Positions 1 to 11,506 are shown, numbered from the stretch's first letter. The stretch is DNA of 31,041 bases from Nemertoderma westbladi (GCA_032718475.1 JAUCBJ010005711.1:1-31041); one strand, 5' to 3'. The notes: generated by a model not told the origin, from the letters alone. Translations and numbers: made by a program.

Positions 1-660
1 AATTTAGAAAGTTTATATTTAGAAGGAACTTATATTTGAAAGACTTATGTTTCATATTTGAGATGCAAAGGTTTATATTATTCTAAACTTATGCAGTTTA
101 TATTTATATTTAAGTAAAGACTTATAGTTAGTAAGATTTATATTTAGTAAGAATTTATATTTTATATTTACGTGATTATTTCGAACTTATGCAATTTATA
201 TTGTTCCGAATACTATATTTTATAAGCAGTATTTGTATTTACAGTGTAAAAGAGAAAGTTTTATAGACAGAAAATTTTGTGCTCAGAAAGACTCATATTT
301 GTAATTATTCCAAAACTTATGCAATCTACATTTAGGTACGAAAGTATTTGTAATTACTTGAATTTATGCAATGTTTGAAATGCAATAATTTGAGATGCAA
401 TAGTAGATGGAAGACTCGCGAGCCTTTCTTATTGTTTTCATTTATTTGTATTTGTAATTGTTTGAATTTATGCAATATTGAGATGCAATAGATTTATATT
501 GGTGAATTTAATTTAGATTTATATTGTACTTACTTAGTAAAGCCTTAAACACGTAAAGTTTGAATTTGTAATTATTTTGTATCGAATCATTACGTAGAAA
601 GGAAGTATTGTTTGAAACTTAATTGTAAATATGTAAGTACGCCCTAAGTATTCTATAGTT
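1..660. repeat. AT-rich degenerate repetitive DNA
   Basis: The stretch is strongly AT-rich and repeats short phrases such as TTATGCAATTTATATT, GTAATTATTTGAATTTATGCAAT and TTGAGATGCAATA at irregular spacing. No open frame of interest and no recognisable gene is seen. It may be an old, decayed AT-rich satellite or ordinary intergenic DNA. Confidence 0.45.
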
Positions 661-850
661 TGATTGATTATTGGTGAAAACCGTATATTTTATGCACGAT
701 AATATCCTGTTTTCATGGAGCGGTATAGAATTATATTCCCTAAATGCCGTGGATTTTCAAAAATTTTATTTTATTCGAATTAACTTTGTAAAGATTGCTT
801 TGAGTTCTCATTCGTATTGGTTCTATCTATTATGCATCTATCGGTCAGGT

Positions 851-925
851 GGTTCAGTAGCTCAGTTGGTAGAGCGTTGGAAATTATAAGTGTAGTAGGT
901 ATCGAGTTCGAATCCTAGTAAGTGC
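851..925 (+). repeat. tRNA-like Pol III promoter (SINE head or tRNA pseudogene)
   Basis: The segment holds a near-perfect internal RNA polymerase III A box (TAGCTCAGTTGG, 858-869) and B box (GTTCGAATCC, 906-915) at tRNA-like spacing. The D arm folds (GCTC at 860-863 with GAGC at 872-875). The anticodon stem, T stem and acceptor stem do not pair properly, so this is not a functional tRNA. A tRNA-derived SINE head or a decayed tRNA copy is the best reading. A second copy was not found in the window. Confidence 0.6.
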
Positions 926-1078
926 GAATTATTTTTTGTGCAGAATTTCAACTCATTTAAATTAACCGCTACAAATTAATTGCATTTATCTGTACCAATA
1001 AGGCTGTAGTTATTTGATTGTAACCAATGTCGTGCAAGTTATATATTAGCTGGACCAATAAGCTATCTTTAAAACCTT

Positions 1079-1330
1079 GTTAGAACCCATAGAACAATCG
1101 AGAATTTTCTCGATTGATTGCAGCACAAATTTAGTATATAAAGGTGCGGTTCGTTCATTAGTTATCTAATCTCAATTACTTCACTATTCTCAGATTTATT
1201 CTGTCGTGCTTAGTTTATTCTCAGATTACATTGTATTATAATTGTGTCTTCTGTAATAAAGTCAGAATATTCTCTCAGCCTTTCTGTTTTACTATGGTTT
1301 CACTACGGTGAATAAACTCAGGGACAGGAT
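1079..1330 (+). promoter_or_regulatory. possible LTR or retroelement leader with TATA box and poly(A) signal
   Basis: From TGTTAGAACCC the sequence carries a perfect hairpin (AATCGAGAA / TTCTCGATT, about 1098-1117), a TATA-like TATATAAAGG near 1135, and an AATAAA near 1255. That order suits an LTR or a short Pol II unit. No second LTR, convincing primer-binding site or gag/pol frame follows in 1330-2690, so the assignment is tentative. Confidence 0.28.
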
Positions 1331-2690
1331 GGCCGGCTAGAGATCGGGCCGCAGCAATGAACGGGAACATCACGGGAATGTAGACGAGAGACAACCCGCA
1401 ATACCATCTAGTGTTATTCGCCCATCGCCTGAAAGGTTAGACAGCGTTCGATCCTTGCTACCTAAGTGTAAGACCAAAAGATCAAAGGTAGACGTAGTGA
1501 CACGCTGTGAGCCCAAAATTACATCATAGGGACTGTACTGTCTTGATTCAGGAAAAAACCGCAGTAGACCTTCATATTCCTACGGGGGGAGGGAGAGAGA
1601 GAGCAGATACTAGTACGCAGATAGGACGTAGGCACACCGGTACAAGGCATACACATTGGTTAGGGTGCAGCAAACTGTACGCTTAACTCTTGCTAAGTAC
1701 AGGTGTGTGTGCGACTATTTGCCGTACAACGGTGTCCGTTACATCAGAACTTGTAGGCTAGGGGGGTTGCTGTGTTTTCACCTGAATTGGGATTGTACCG
1801 TTCAGGCGGTAGGGCAGTTTACATACTAGGCGCAAATAAATTGAGGCTATCAGGGATATACTAACATCTACCGTGTCCCCGCCAACGCCCTAATAGGAAG
1901 TTACCCGGACTACCTGGGTGACTAAAATTCTAGATAGGAGCCAGGATAGCTATTAGTACCTGTACGCCTACAGTAGTAAACTAACACATCTCTTCTCAGT
2001 ATCAGGGACCTGGTACCTAAAATTGCCGAATTCTGGGCGTAGTATTAACCTTATGCCTGAATTTGAGTCCTGGAAATACGCAAGAGGGGAAGGAACCTTA
2101 TCATTCGTGAGTATTGGACCTACAAGTTATAAAATTAGAATATTCGTAAAATGCACACCGTACCCAGTAATTATATATGTGAAGGAGCAAAACTGCTTTG
2201 ACCGTTCAGAATTAACACACGCGCGTTAGAAATTATTTACACCTCGAAATATATAAAATTAACTTTCGTCCTTACTGCACTTTGCTCGCTAGTTAGACAT
2301 CTCCAAATCTGCTCTATACCTAACTAGCGTCCCTTTGCCCAACCATATAAATCACACCGCGGCAAAGTATACGAGCCTCTTAGTCCGTCAGTGAGTCAGC
2401 CTGATTTTAGGATTCGCTGCGCGGGATTTTGTTTTATCGAAGTTTGTCTGCTCGTAGACTGTTTTCTGCCTCACCGGTTAAAAGAGATCGATACTGCAAT
2501 ATATTCGCTTACTTGGGGTTTACTGTTTTGGTGAGAAGGTCGGATTTATGATTTGATTTACAAACTTTACAGTAGGATATTGCAGGTATTGTTACCGTCT
2601 CTTCCGATAGTAGGAATAGGCGTATCTCTCCAATTTATTGCATTCCTATATGTTTTTGAAACAAAGAAATTATTTATACTAAAATAATGT
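1331..2690. other. unassigned sequence
   Basis: Moderately GC-balanced sequence with frames broken in all directions. A second TATAAA lies near 2346, ahead of a GC-richer stretch. The 68-codon frame at 2023-2229 has no recognisable motif. No gene, RNA or mobile element could be supported. Confidence 0.4.
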
Positions 2691-2693
2691 CAT

Positions 2694-2865
2694 GATATCA
2701 TCCGGAGCGCGAACTTTGTTCCAAGAATGTTACAATGCGAATTTTGTTCCTATGAAAATCAATCGCATATTATTATATAGTATATTATTCATATTAGTCA
2801 TATTAGTATATTATTACTCGCATATCGTTTGGGAACTTTGTTCATCTGACTGCGAATTGTGTTCC
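2694..2865 (+). repeat. cluster of GCGAACTTTGTTCC-type motifs, left side
   Basis: Four related motifs lie here: GCGAACTTTGTTCC (2708-2721), GCGAATTTTGTTCC (2737-2750), GGGAACTTTGTTC (2831-2843) and GCGAATTGTGTTCC (2852-2865). They follow a GATATC near 2694. The same motif appears in reverse orientation at 8157-8242 on the far side of the minisatellite, again next to a GATATC. This could be the subterminal region of a transposon enclosing the minisatellite. Confidence 0.5.
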
Positions 2866-3090
2866 ACTGACAACTACGCGCAGTAGCCCAGTAGCTAGAC
2901 CTACGGTTGATGAATTACAATACGTATATACGTACAGCATGTAGATTGCTGAAGTTAACCTTCATACCATCTAATTTCCCACAATTTTATATGTAGCAAG
3001 TTCACGATAGTAATTGAATGCGATGTATGGGGTCGATGCTTATCTGCAGTTTAAATTGCCACTTGATATCGGACGTATTTTCGCATTTTT

Positions 3091-3491
3091 CTCAACCTGG
3101 GTAGTGGGTACCACCCGCCCCTCAACCTGGGTACCACCCGCCCCCTCAACCTGGTTACCACCCGCCCCTCAACCTGGGTACCAGCCGCCCCTTCAACATG
3201 GGTACCACCCGCCCCCTAAACCTGGGTACCACCCGCCCCTCAACATGGGTTGGGTACCACCCGCCCCTCAACCTGGGTACCACCCGCCCCTCAACCTGGG
3301 TATTACCCGCCCCCTCAACATGGGTACCACCCGCCGCCTCAACCTGGGCACCACCCGCCCCTCAACCTGGGTATCACCCGCCCCTCAACCTGGGTACCAC
3401 CCGCCCCCTCAACCTGGGTACCACCCGCCCCCTCAACCTGGGTACCACCCGCCCCCTCAACCTGGGATCACCCGCCCCTCAACCTGGGTAC
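3091..3491. repeat. 23-bp minisatellite, left block
   Basis: Tandem copies of TCAACCTGGGTACCACCCGC plus a C3-5 run. The unit is 23 bp with 22- and 24-bp length variants. Most units carry a KpnI-type GGTACC site. This block of about 17 units is separated from the main block by the truncated LINE copy at 3492-3860. The plus strand is open in all three frames through the units. Confidence 0.95.
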
Positions 3492-3860
3492 CTACTACTA
3501 CTAGGATCGGCATGCTGCATTGCAGTTGCATTTTTAAGAATGCTGTGCCGGCTTATCGACAAAATTGCACCGCCACAACTCCCTATCACCCATGACATTT
3601 GCTCGATCATCCGCATCTTCAATGCCAGTGTCCTTTAAGATGCGTCTCAAGAAAGTCATGGGCTGTCCACCATGCTTATTTACTCCATGAGGCTACCAAA
3701 GCACAAGATTATGCACTGGCTGGTCCTCACGGCGTAAGCAATGTCCTGCAAAGCGGAGGCGATTTGGTTCTAGTGTCAAGCTTGGGGGAACCAATGAGAC
3801 ACCTCCAATGTTATATAGTGTCTGGTTGGATATGTGTGCATCATTGTACTTGACACAATG
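3492..3860 (-). mobile_element. 5'-truncated LINE copy inside the minisatellite
   Basis: This segment matches the 3' end of the LINE in the Smad4 intron (about 14009-14371) almost base for base, with scattered substitutions and a 3-bp insertion near 3841. It corresponds to the last 130 or so bases of reverse-transcriptase-side coding sequence plus the short 3' tail, so it is a severely 5'-truncated insertion. Its 3' end on the minus strand finishes in a short TAG repeat (CTACTACTACTAG on plus). Minisatellite units resume on both sides, so the LINE jumped into an existing array. It keeps a CAG codon where the longer copy has a TAG stop. Confidence 0.9.
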
Positions 3861-3867
3861 GGTCAAC

Positions 3868-6800
3868 AACTGGGTACCACCCGCCCCTCAACATGGGTTG
3901 GGTACCACCCGCCCCTCAACCTGGTTACCATCCCACCTCAAACTGGGTACCACCTGCCCATAAAACTGGGTACCACCCGTCCCATCAACCTGGGTACCAC
4001 CCGCCCCCTCAACCTGGTTACCATCCCACCTCAACCTGGGTACCACCCGCCCCTCAACCTGGTTACCATCCCACCTCAACCTGGTTACCATCCCACCTCA
4101 ACCTGGGTACCACCCGCCCATCAACCTGGGTACCACCCGCCCCTCAACCTGGGTACCACCCGCCCCTCAACCTGGTTACCATCCCACCTCAACCTGGGTA
4201 CCACCCGCCCCCTCAACCTGGGTTCCATCCCACCTCAACCTTGGTACCACCCGCCCCTCAACCTGGGTACCACCCGCCCCTCAACCTGGTTACCATCCCA
4301 CCTCAACCTGGGTACCACCCGCCCCCTCAACCTGGTTACCATCCCATTTCAACCTGGGTACCACCCGCCCCCTCAACCTGGGTTCCATCCCACCTCAACC
4401 TTGGTACCACCCGCCCCTCAACCTGGGTACCACCCGCCCCTCAACCTGGTTACCATCCCACCTCAACCTGGGTACCACCCGCCCCCTCAACCTGGTTACC
4501 ATCCCATTTCAACCTGGGTACCACCCGCCCCTCAACCTGGTTACCATCCCACCTCAACCTGGGTACCACCCGCCCCCTCAACCTGGGTACCATCCCCCCC
4601 TCAACCTGGTTACCATCCCATCTCAACCTGGGTACCACCCGCCCCTCAACCTGGTTACCATCCCACCTCAACCTGGTTGCCATCCCACCTCAACCTGGGT
4701 ACCACCCGCCCCTCAACCTGGGTACCACCCGCCCCTCAACCTGGGTACCACCCGCCCCTCAACCTGGTTACCATCCCACCTCAACCTGGGTACCACCCGC
4801 CCCTCAACCTGGTTACCATCCCACCTCAACCTGGGTACCACCCGCCCCTAAACCTGGGTACCACCCGCCCCTCTCGGTACCACCCGCCCCTCAACCTGGT
4901 TACCATCCCACCTCAACCTGGGTACCACCCGCCCTCAACCTGGTTACCATCCCACCTCAACCTCGGGTACCACCCGTCCTCAACCTGGGTACCACCCGCC
5001 CCTCAACCTGGGTACCACCCGCCCCTCAACCTGGGTACCACCCGCCCCTCAACCTGGGTACCACCCGCCCCTCAACCTGGGTACCACCCGCCCCTCAACC
5101 TGGGTACCACCCGCCCCTAAACCTGGGTACCACCCGCCCCTCTCGGTACCACCCGCCCCTCAACCTGGTTACCATCCCACCTCAACCTGGGTACCACCCG
5201 CCCTCAACCTGGTTACCATCCCACCTCAACCTGGGTACCACCCGCCCCTCTCGGTACCACCCGCCCCTCAACCTGGTTACCATCCCACCTCAACCTGGGT
5301 ACCACCCGTCCTCAACCTGGGTACCACCCGCCCCTCAACCTGGGTACCACCCGCCCCTCAACCTGGGTACCACCCGCCCCTCAACCTGGGTACCACCCGC
5401 CCCCTCAACCTGGTTACCATCCCACCTCAACCTGGGTACCACCCGCCCCTCAACCTGGTTACCATCCCACCTCAACCTGGTTACCATCCAACCTCAACCT
5501 GGGTACCACCCGCCCCTCATCCTGGGTACCACCCGCCCCTCAACCTGGGTACCACCCGCCCCTCAACCTGGGTACCACCCGCCCCTCAACCTGGTTACCA
5601 TCCCCCCTCAACCTGGGTACCATCCGCCCCTCAACCTGGTTACCATCCCACCTCAACCTGGGTACCACCCGCCCCCTCAACCTGGTTTACCATCCCACCT
5701 CAACCTGGGTACCACCCGCCCCCTCAACCTGGTTACCATCCCACCTCAACCTGGGTACCACCCGCCCCTCAACCTGGTTACCATCCCACCTCAACCTGGT
5801 TACCATCCAACCTCAACCTGGGTACCACCCGCCCCTCAACCTGGGTACCACCCGCCCCTCAACCTGGGTACCATCCGCCCCTCAACCTGGTTACCATCCC
5901 ACCTCAACCTGGGTACCACCCGCCCCCTCAACCTGGTTACCATCCCACCTCAACCTGGGTACCACCCGCCCCCTCAACCTGGTTACCATCCCACCTCAAC
6001 CTGGGTACCACCCGCCCCTCAACCTGGTTACCATCCCACCTCAACCTGGTTACCATCCAACCTCAACCTGGGTACCACCCGCCCCTCAACCTGGGTACCA
6101 CCCGCCCCTCAACCTGGGTACCACCCGCCCCTCAACCTGGGTACCACCCGCCCCTCAACCTGGTTACCATCCCCCCTCAACCTGGGTACCACCCGCCCCT
6201 CAACCTGGGTACCATCCCCCCTCAACCTGGGTACCACCCGCCCCTCAACCTGGGTACCACCCGCCCCTCAACCTGGGTACCACCCGCCCCTCAACCTGGT
6301 TACCATCCCCCCTCAACCTGGGTACCACCCGCCCCTCAACCTGGGTACCACCCGCCCCTCAACCTGGGTACCACCCGCCCCTCAACCTGGTTACCACCCG
6401 CCCCTCAACCTGGGTACCACCCACCCCTCAACCTGGGTACCACCCGCCCCTCAACCTGGGTACCACCCGCCCCTCAACCTGGGTACCACCCGCCCCTCAA
6501 CCTGGGTACCACCCGCCCCTCAACCTGGGTACCACCCGCCCCTCAACCTGGTTACCATCCCCCCTCAACCTGGGTACCACCCGCCCCTCAACCTGGGTAC
6601 CACCCGCCCCTCAACCTGGGTACCACCCGCCCCTCAACCTGGTTACCACCCGCCCCTCAACCTGGGTACCACCCGCCCCTCAACCTGGTTACCATCCCAC
6701 CTCAACCTGGGTACCACCCGCCCCTCAACCTGGTTACCATCCCCCCTCAACCTGGGTACCACCCGCCCCTCAACCTGGTTACCATCCCCCCTCAACCTGG

Positions 6801-7890
6801 GTACCACCCGCCCCTCAACCTGGGTACCACCCGCCCCTCAACCTGGGTACCACCCGCCCCTCAACCTGGTTACCACCCGCCCCTCAACCTGGGTACCACC
6901 CGCCCCTCAACCTGGTTACCATCCCCCCTCAACCTGGGTACCACCCGCCCCTCAACCTGGTTACCACCCGCCCCTCAACCTGGTTACCACCCGCCCCTCA
7001 ACCTGGGTACCACCCGCCCCTCAACCTGGTTACCATCCCCCCTCAACCTGGGTACCACCCGCCCCTCAACCTGGGTACCACCCGCCCCTCAACCTGGGTA
7101 CCACCCGCCCCTCAACCTGGTTACCACCCGCCCCTCAACCTGGGTACCACCCGCCCCTCAACCTGGTTACCATCCCCCCTCAACCTGGGTACCACCCGCC
7201 CCTCAACCTGGGTACCACCCGCCCCTCAACCTGGGTACCACCCGCCCCTCAACCTGGTTACCACCCGCCCCTCAACCTGGGTACCACCCGCCCCTCAACC
7301 TGGTTACCATCCCACCTCAACCTGGGTACCACCCGCCCCTCAACCTGGTTACCATCCCACCTCAACCTGGTTACCATCCAACCTCAACCTGGGTACCACC
7401 CGCCCCTCAACCTGGGTACCACCCGCCCCTCAACCTGGGTACCACCCGCCCCTCAACCTGGTTACCATCCCCCCTCAACCTGGGTACCACCCGCCCCTCA
7501 ACCTGGGTACCACCCGCCCCTCAACCTGGGTACCACCCGCCCCTCAACCTGGTTACCATCCCCCTCAACCTGGGTACCACCCGCCCCTCAACCTGGTTAC
7601 CATCCCACCTCAACCTGGGTACCACCCGCCCCTCAACCTGGGTACCACCCGCCCCTCAACCTGGTTACCATCCCCCCTCAACCTGGGTTCCACCCGCCCC
7701 TCAACCTGGGTACCACCCGCCCCCTCAACCTGGTTACCATCCCACCTCAACCTTGGTACCACCCGCCCCCTCAACCTGGGTTCCATCCCATCTCAACCTG
7801 GGTACCACCCGCCCCCTCAACCTGGTTACCATCCCACCTCAACCAGGGTACCACCCGCCCCCTCAACCTGGGTTCCATCCCCCATCAACC
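3868..7890. repeat. 23-bp minisatellite, main block
   Basis: About 4 kb of tandem 22-24 bp units, roughly 175 copies. Two main types alternate: TCAACCTGGGTACCACCCGC plus C run, and TCAACCTGGTTACCATCCCA plus CC. Higher-order duplications are visible: the deletion variant CTCTCGGTACC recurs at 4871, 5140 and 5248, and the variant TTACCATCCAACC recurs at 5481, 5800, 6050 and 7371. Because 23 is not a multiple of three, any plus-strand frame cycles through all three phases. It reads a 23-residue period (STWVPPAP, QPGYHPP, LNLGTTRP) without stops, giving an open frame of 1362 codons (3893-7981). I regard this as non-coding: there is no conserved domain, the start lies in the repeat, and indels are freely tolerated. 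Confidence 0.95.
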
Positions 7891-8156
7891 TAGTAATACT
7901 CATGTAATTCAACTCCCCAAAGGCCAACTGTTTTATATCCTTGACATGCAACATTATATGGTAATTACACGTATAGGATAATATAGATGTTCTACTGATC
8001 TAATATATACATAATTTGATTCTCAAATTTTCACATCCCGTGCATAGTTGGATAGATAGTAATCCAACTATATGCATTAAGTAGGCTAAGATATACTAAA
8101 TATATCTTAGTAAAAAATAATAATAATCTACAAACTGAAAGTAATTTGAAGAGGTT
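7891..8156. other. AT-rich sequence after the minisatellite
   Basis: AT-rich DNA containing a short inverted repeat (ATAGTTGGAT near 8045 with ATCCAACTAT near 8062). No gene is seen. Confidence 0.4.
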
Positions 8157-8242
8157 GGAACAAAGTTCGCAACTAGAGGATCATAGTTCGCAACTAGAGG
8201 ATCATAGTTCGCAACTAGAGGAACAAAGTTCGCAAAGATATC
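8157..8242 (-). repeat. 21-bp tandem repeat, right-side GGAACAAAGTTCGC motifs
   Basis: Four successive TTCGCAACTAGAGGATCATAG-type units start at 8166, 8187, 8208 and 8229, a 21-bp period. The first and last are preceded by GGAACAAAG, which makes GGAACAAAGTTCGC, the reverse complement of the motif at 2708-2721. The array ends against GATATC (8237-8242). See the matching cluster at 2694-2865. Confidence 0.75.
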
Positions 8243-8394
8243 ACTAGGAACAAACAGAATGTGTTACGGATATATTCAATATAAACAAATATTATAATAT
8301 TATATTTACCCAAAGTAGATAAAATATAAGTAAAAAAAACTAAAACAACTACCTAAAACTATAATTTTTTAATATGAAACAATCTGACGTTGGT

Positions 8395-8830
8395 GTTGTA
8401 AGATAATTATATTAATATTATTATTGTATTAATAACACGGCAGTTCTTGTGGATTATGCCAGACATTAAGCTCTGATGCACGACAACTCTATATAGGCTG
8501 GTCACCGTATTAATTTAATATAAATCCTATTTATTAAGAAATATTCTTTGAGTTGTAAGATAATATGAATTTTAAAATTATATTTATAATCCGGCCCTTG
8601 TGAAGTATACCAGACATTCTGCTCTGATGCACAACTCTATAGGCTGGCTACTGTATTAATTTAATATAAATCCTATTTATTAAGAAATATTCTTTGAGTT
8701 GTAAGATAATAATATGAATTTTAAAATTATATTTATAATCCGGCCCTTGTGAAGTATACCAGACATTCTGCTCTGATGCACAACTCTATATAGGCTGGCT
8801 ACTGTATTAATTTAATATAAATCCTATTGA
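8395..8830. repeat. three copies of a 146-151 bp tandem repeat
   Basis: The phrase TAAATCCTAT recurs at 8521, 8667 and 8818. Each copy holds CCAGACATT, CTCTGATGCAC, ACTCTATA-GGCTGG and a TATTAATTTAATATAAATCC stretch. The second and third copies are nearly identical, and the first is more diverged and about the same length. No coding potential is seen. It is most likely a short satellite or a locally duplicated SINE-like fragment. Confidence 0.85.
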
Positions 8831-9320
8831 TTCAAGAAGTACTGATAACAGAATCAACCAAACTAATACGGCCTGTTAAAACCGTTGCGTAATGCAATAT
8901 CTGTGATTCCCTTAGCCGGTATATAATTTATCCGGGTAGCAGCTAATGGGGTGGGTCCGTGGCAAGCAGGCTCAGGCAGGGCCCGCCATTGTACCCTTCT
9001 AAGCACTTAGAGGGGCTCCCACAAAGAGAGGGGAACCAATCAATAATGTTTGGAGGGGCCATTGCCATTGCCAAATTCACTTGGTATCTATCTGTATTGC
9101 GGTTAATTGGGGGGCGTATGAATCTGATGGGAGCTAGTGATAGGGCCTATAGTAAGCTACTCATATATTCATATGAATTTGACATAATAAATTATGCATG
9201 GCCTGCGAAATAAGCGAAGCAGTCATTGAACTAAAGTCAGAAACTTTGGAATTCAGCTTTTTTATTTATTACTTACTGTTGCAAAATAACCCGGAAAACG
9301 GTAAATCTAAATATTTCCAT
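8831..9320. other. unassigned sequence between arrays
   Basis: It contains a GC-richer patch near 8940-9060 and an 84-codon open frame (8959-9213) with no motif I recognise. No element boundaries are visible. It is left unassigned. Confidence 0.4.
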
Positions 9321-11506
9321 GTCAAAGCTTCCATAGGGTCAAAAGTTCAACAGGGTCAAAGGTTTCACAGGTTAAATGTTCCACAGGGTTAAAGGTTCCA
9401 CAGGGTCAAAGGTTCCACAGGGTCAAAGGTTCCACAGGGTCAAAGGTTCTACAAGGTCAAAGGTTCCACAGGTTCAAAGGTTCCACAGAGTCTAACGTGC
9501 CACAGGGTCAAAGGTTCCACAGAGTCAAAGGTGCCACAGGGTCAAAGGTTCCACAGAGTCAAAGGTGCCACAGGGTCAAAGGTTCCACAGGTTAAATGTT
9601 CCACAGGGTTAAAGGTTCCACAGGGTCAAAGGTTCCACAGGGTCAAAGGTTCCACAGGGTCAAAGGTTCTACAAGGTCAAAGGTTCCACAGGTTCAAAGG
9701 TTCCACAGAGTCTAACGTGCCACAGGGTCAAAGGTTCCACAGAGTCAAAGGTGCCACAGGGTCAAAGGTTCCACAGAGTCAAAGGTGCCACAGGGTCAAC
9801 GATCCACAGGGTCAAAGGCACCACAGAGTCAACGGTTCCACAGGGTCAAATGTTCCATGGGGTCAAAGGTTTCACAGAGTCAAAGGTTCCACAGGGTCAA
9901 TGGCTCCCCAGGGTCAAAGGTTCCACATGGTAAAAGGTTCCAAGTGTCGGAGATTCCCCAGGGTCAAATGTTCCACAGGGTAAATGTTTCACAGGATCAA
10001 AGGCTCACCAGGGTCAAAGGTTCCACAGAGTCAAAGCTGCCACAGAGTCAAAGGTTCCACAGAGTCAAAGGTGCCACAGGGTCAAAGGTTCCACAGAGTC
10101 AAAGGTACCACAGGATCAAAGGCTCACCAGGGTCAAAGGTTCCACAGGGTCAAAGGTTCCACAGGGTCAAAGGTTTCACTCCACGGGGTCAAAGGTTCCA
10201 CTCCCAAGGGTCAAAGGTTCCACAGGGTCAAAGGTTCCACAGGTTCAAAGGTTCCACAGAGTCTAACGTGCCACAGGGTCAAAGGTTCCACAGAGTCAAA
10301 GGTGCCACAGGGTCAAAGGTTCCACAGAGTCAAAGGTGCCACAGGGTCAAAGGTTCCACAGAGTCAAAGGTGCCACAGGGTCAAAGGTGCCACAGGGTCA
10401 AAGGTTCCACAGAGTCAAAGGTACCACAGGATCAAAGGCTCACCAGGGTCAAAGGTTCCACAGGGTCAAAGGTTCCACAGGGTCAAAGGTTTCACTCCAC
10501 GGGGTCAAAGGTTCCACTCCCAAGGGTCAAAGGTTCCACAGGGTCAAAGGTTCCACTCCCAAGGGTCAAAGGTTCCACAGGGTCAAAGGTTCCACAGGGT
10601 AAAGATTCCACAGGGTCAAAGGTTCCACAGGATCAAAGGTTCCATGAGGTCAAAGGTTCCACAGAGTCAAACGTTCTACAAGGTCAAATGTTCCATAGGG
10701 TCAAAGGTTTCACATGGTCAAAGGTTCCACAGGGTCAAAGGTTCCAAGTGTCAAAGGTTCCCCAGGGTCGAAGGTTCCACAGGGTAAAAGTTTCACAGGA
10801 TCAAAGGCTCACCAGGGTCGAAGGTTCCACAGGGTCAAAGGTTCCAAAGGGTCAAAGGTTCCACAGGGTAAAGGTTTCACAGGATCGAAGGCTCACCAGG
10901 GTCAAAGGTTCCACAGGGTCAAAGGTTCCATGAGGTCAAAGGTCCAACAGGGTCAAATGTTCCACAGGGTCAAAGGTTCCACAGGGTCAAAGGTTCCACA
11001 AAGTCAAACGTTCCACAGGGTCAAAGGTCCCCTGGGTCAAAGGTTCAACAGGGTCAAAGGTTCCAGGTTCAAAGGTTCCACAGGGTCAAAGGTTCCACAG
11101 GGTCAAAGGTTTCAAGTGTCAAAGGTTTCCCAGGGTCAAAGGTTCCACTGGGTAAAGGTTTCACAGGATCGAAGGCTCACCAGGGTCAAAGGTTCCACAG
11201 GGTCAAAGGTTCCATGAGGTCAAAGGTCCCACAGGGTCAAATGTTCCACAGGGTCAAAGGTTCCACAGGGTCAAAGGTTCCACAAAGTCAAACGTTCCAC
11301 AGGGTCAAAGGTCCCCAGGGTCAAAGGTTCCACAGGGTCAAAGGTTTCACTCCACGGGTTCAAAGGCCCCACTCCACAGGGTCAAAGGTTCCACAGGGTA
11401 AAGATTCCACAGGGTCAAAGGTTCCACAGGATCAAAGGTTCCACAGGATCAAAGGTTCCAAGTGTCAAAGGTTCCCCAGGGTCAAAGGTTCCACAATTGG
11501 GTCAAC
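9321..11506. repeat. 17-bp minisatellite
   Basis: Tandem array of GGTTCCACAGGGTCAAA, about 128 units of 17 bp. Common variants are CAGAGTC, CAAGGTC, CTCACCAGGGTC and CACTCCACGGGGTC. Higher-order copies are clear: the variant GTTAAATGTT recurs at 9371 and 9591, and TCTAACGTGCC recurs near 9491 and 9711, both a 220-bp period. TTCACTCCACGGGG recurs at 10175 and 10491, a 316-bp period. As 17 is not a multiple of three, plus-strand frames cycle through GSTGSK, VPQGQR and FHRVK and stay open for hundreds of codons. The reverse strand meets a TGA once per three units. No gene is supported. Confidence 0.95.

Noticed and set aside
851-925. Functional tRNA gene
   Set aside because: The acceptor, anticodon and T stems do not pair.
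3893-7981. 1362-codon plus-strand open frame as a Pro-rich structural protein gene
   Set aside because: The frame exists only because the 23-bp unit lacks plus-strand stops in all phases. It starts inside repeat sequence, ignores unit length changes and has no domain or signal peptide.
9321-11506. CRISPR-like array
   Set aside because: The units are contiguous 17-bp repeats with no unique spacers, in a eukaryotic context.
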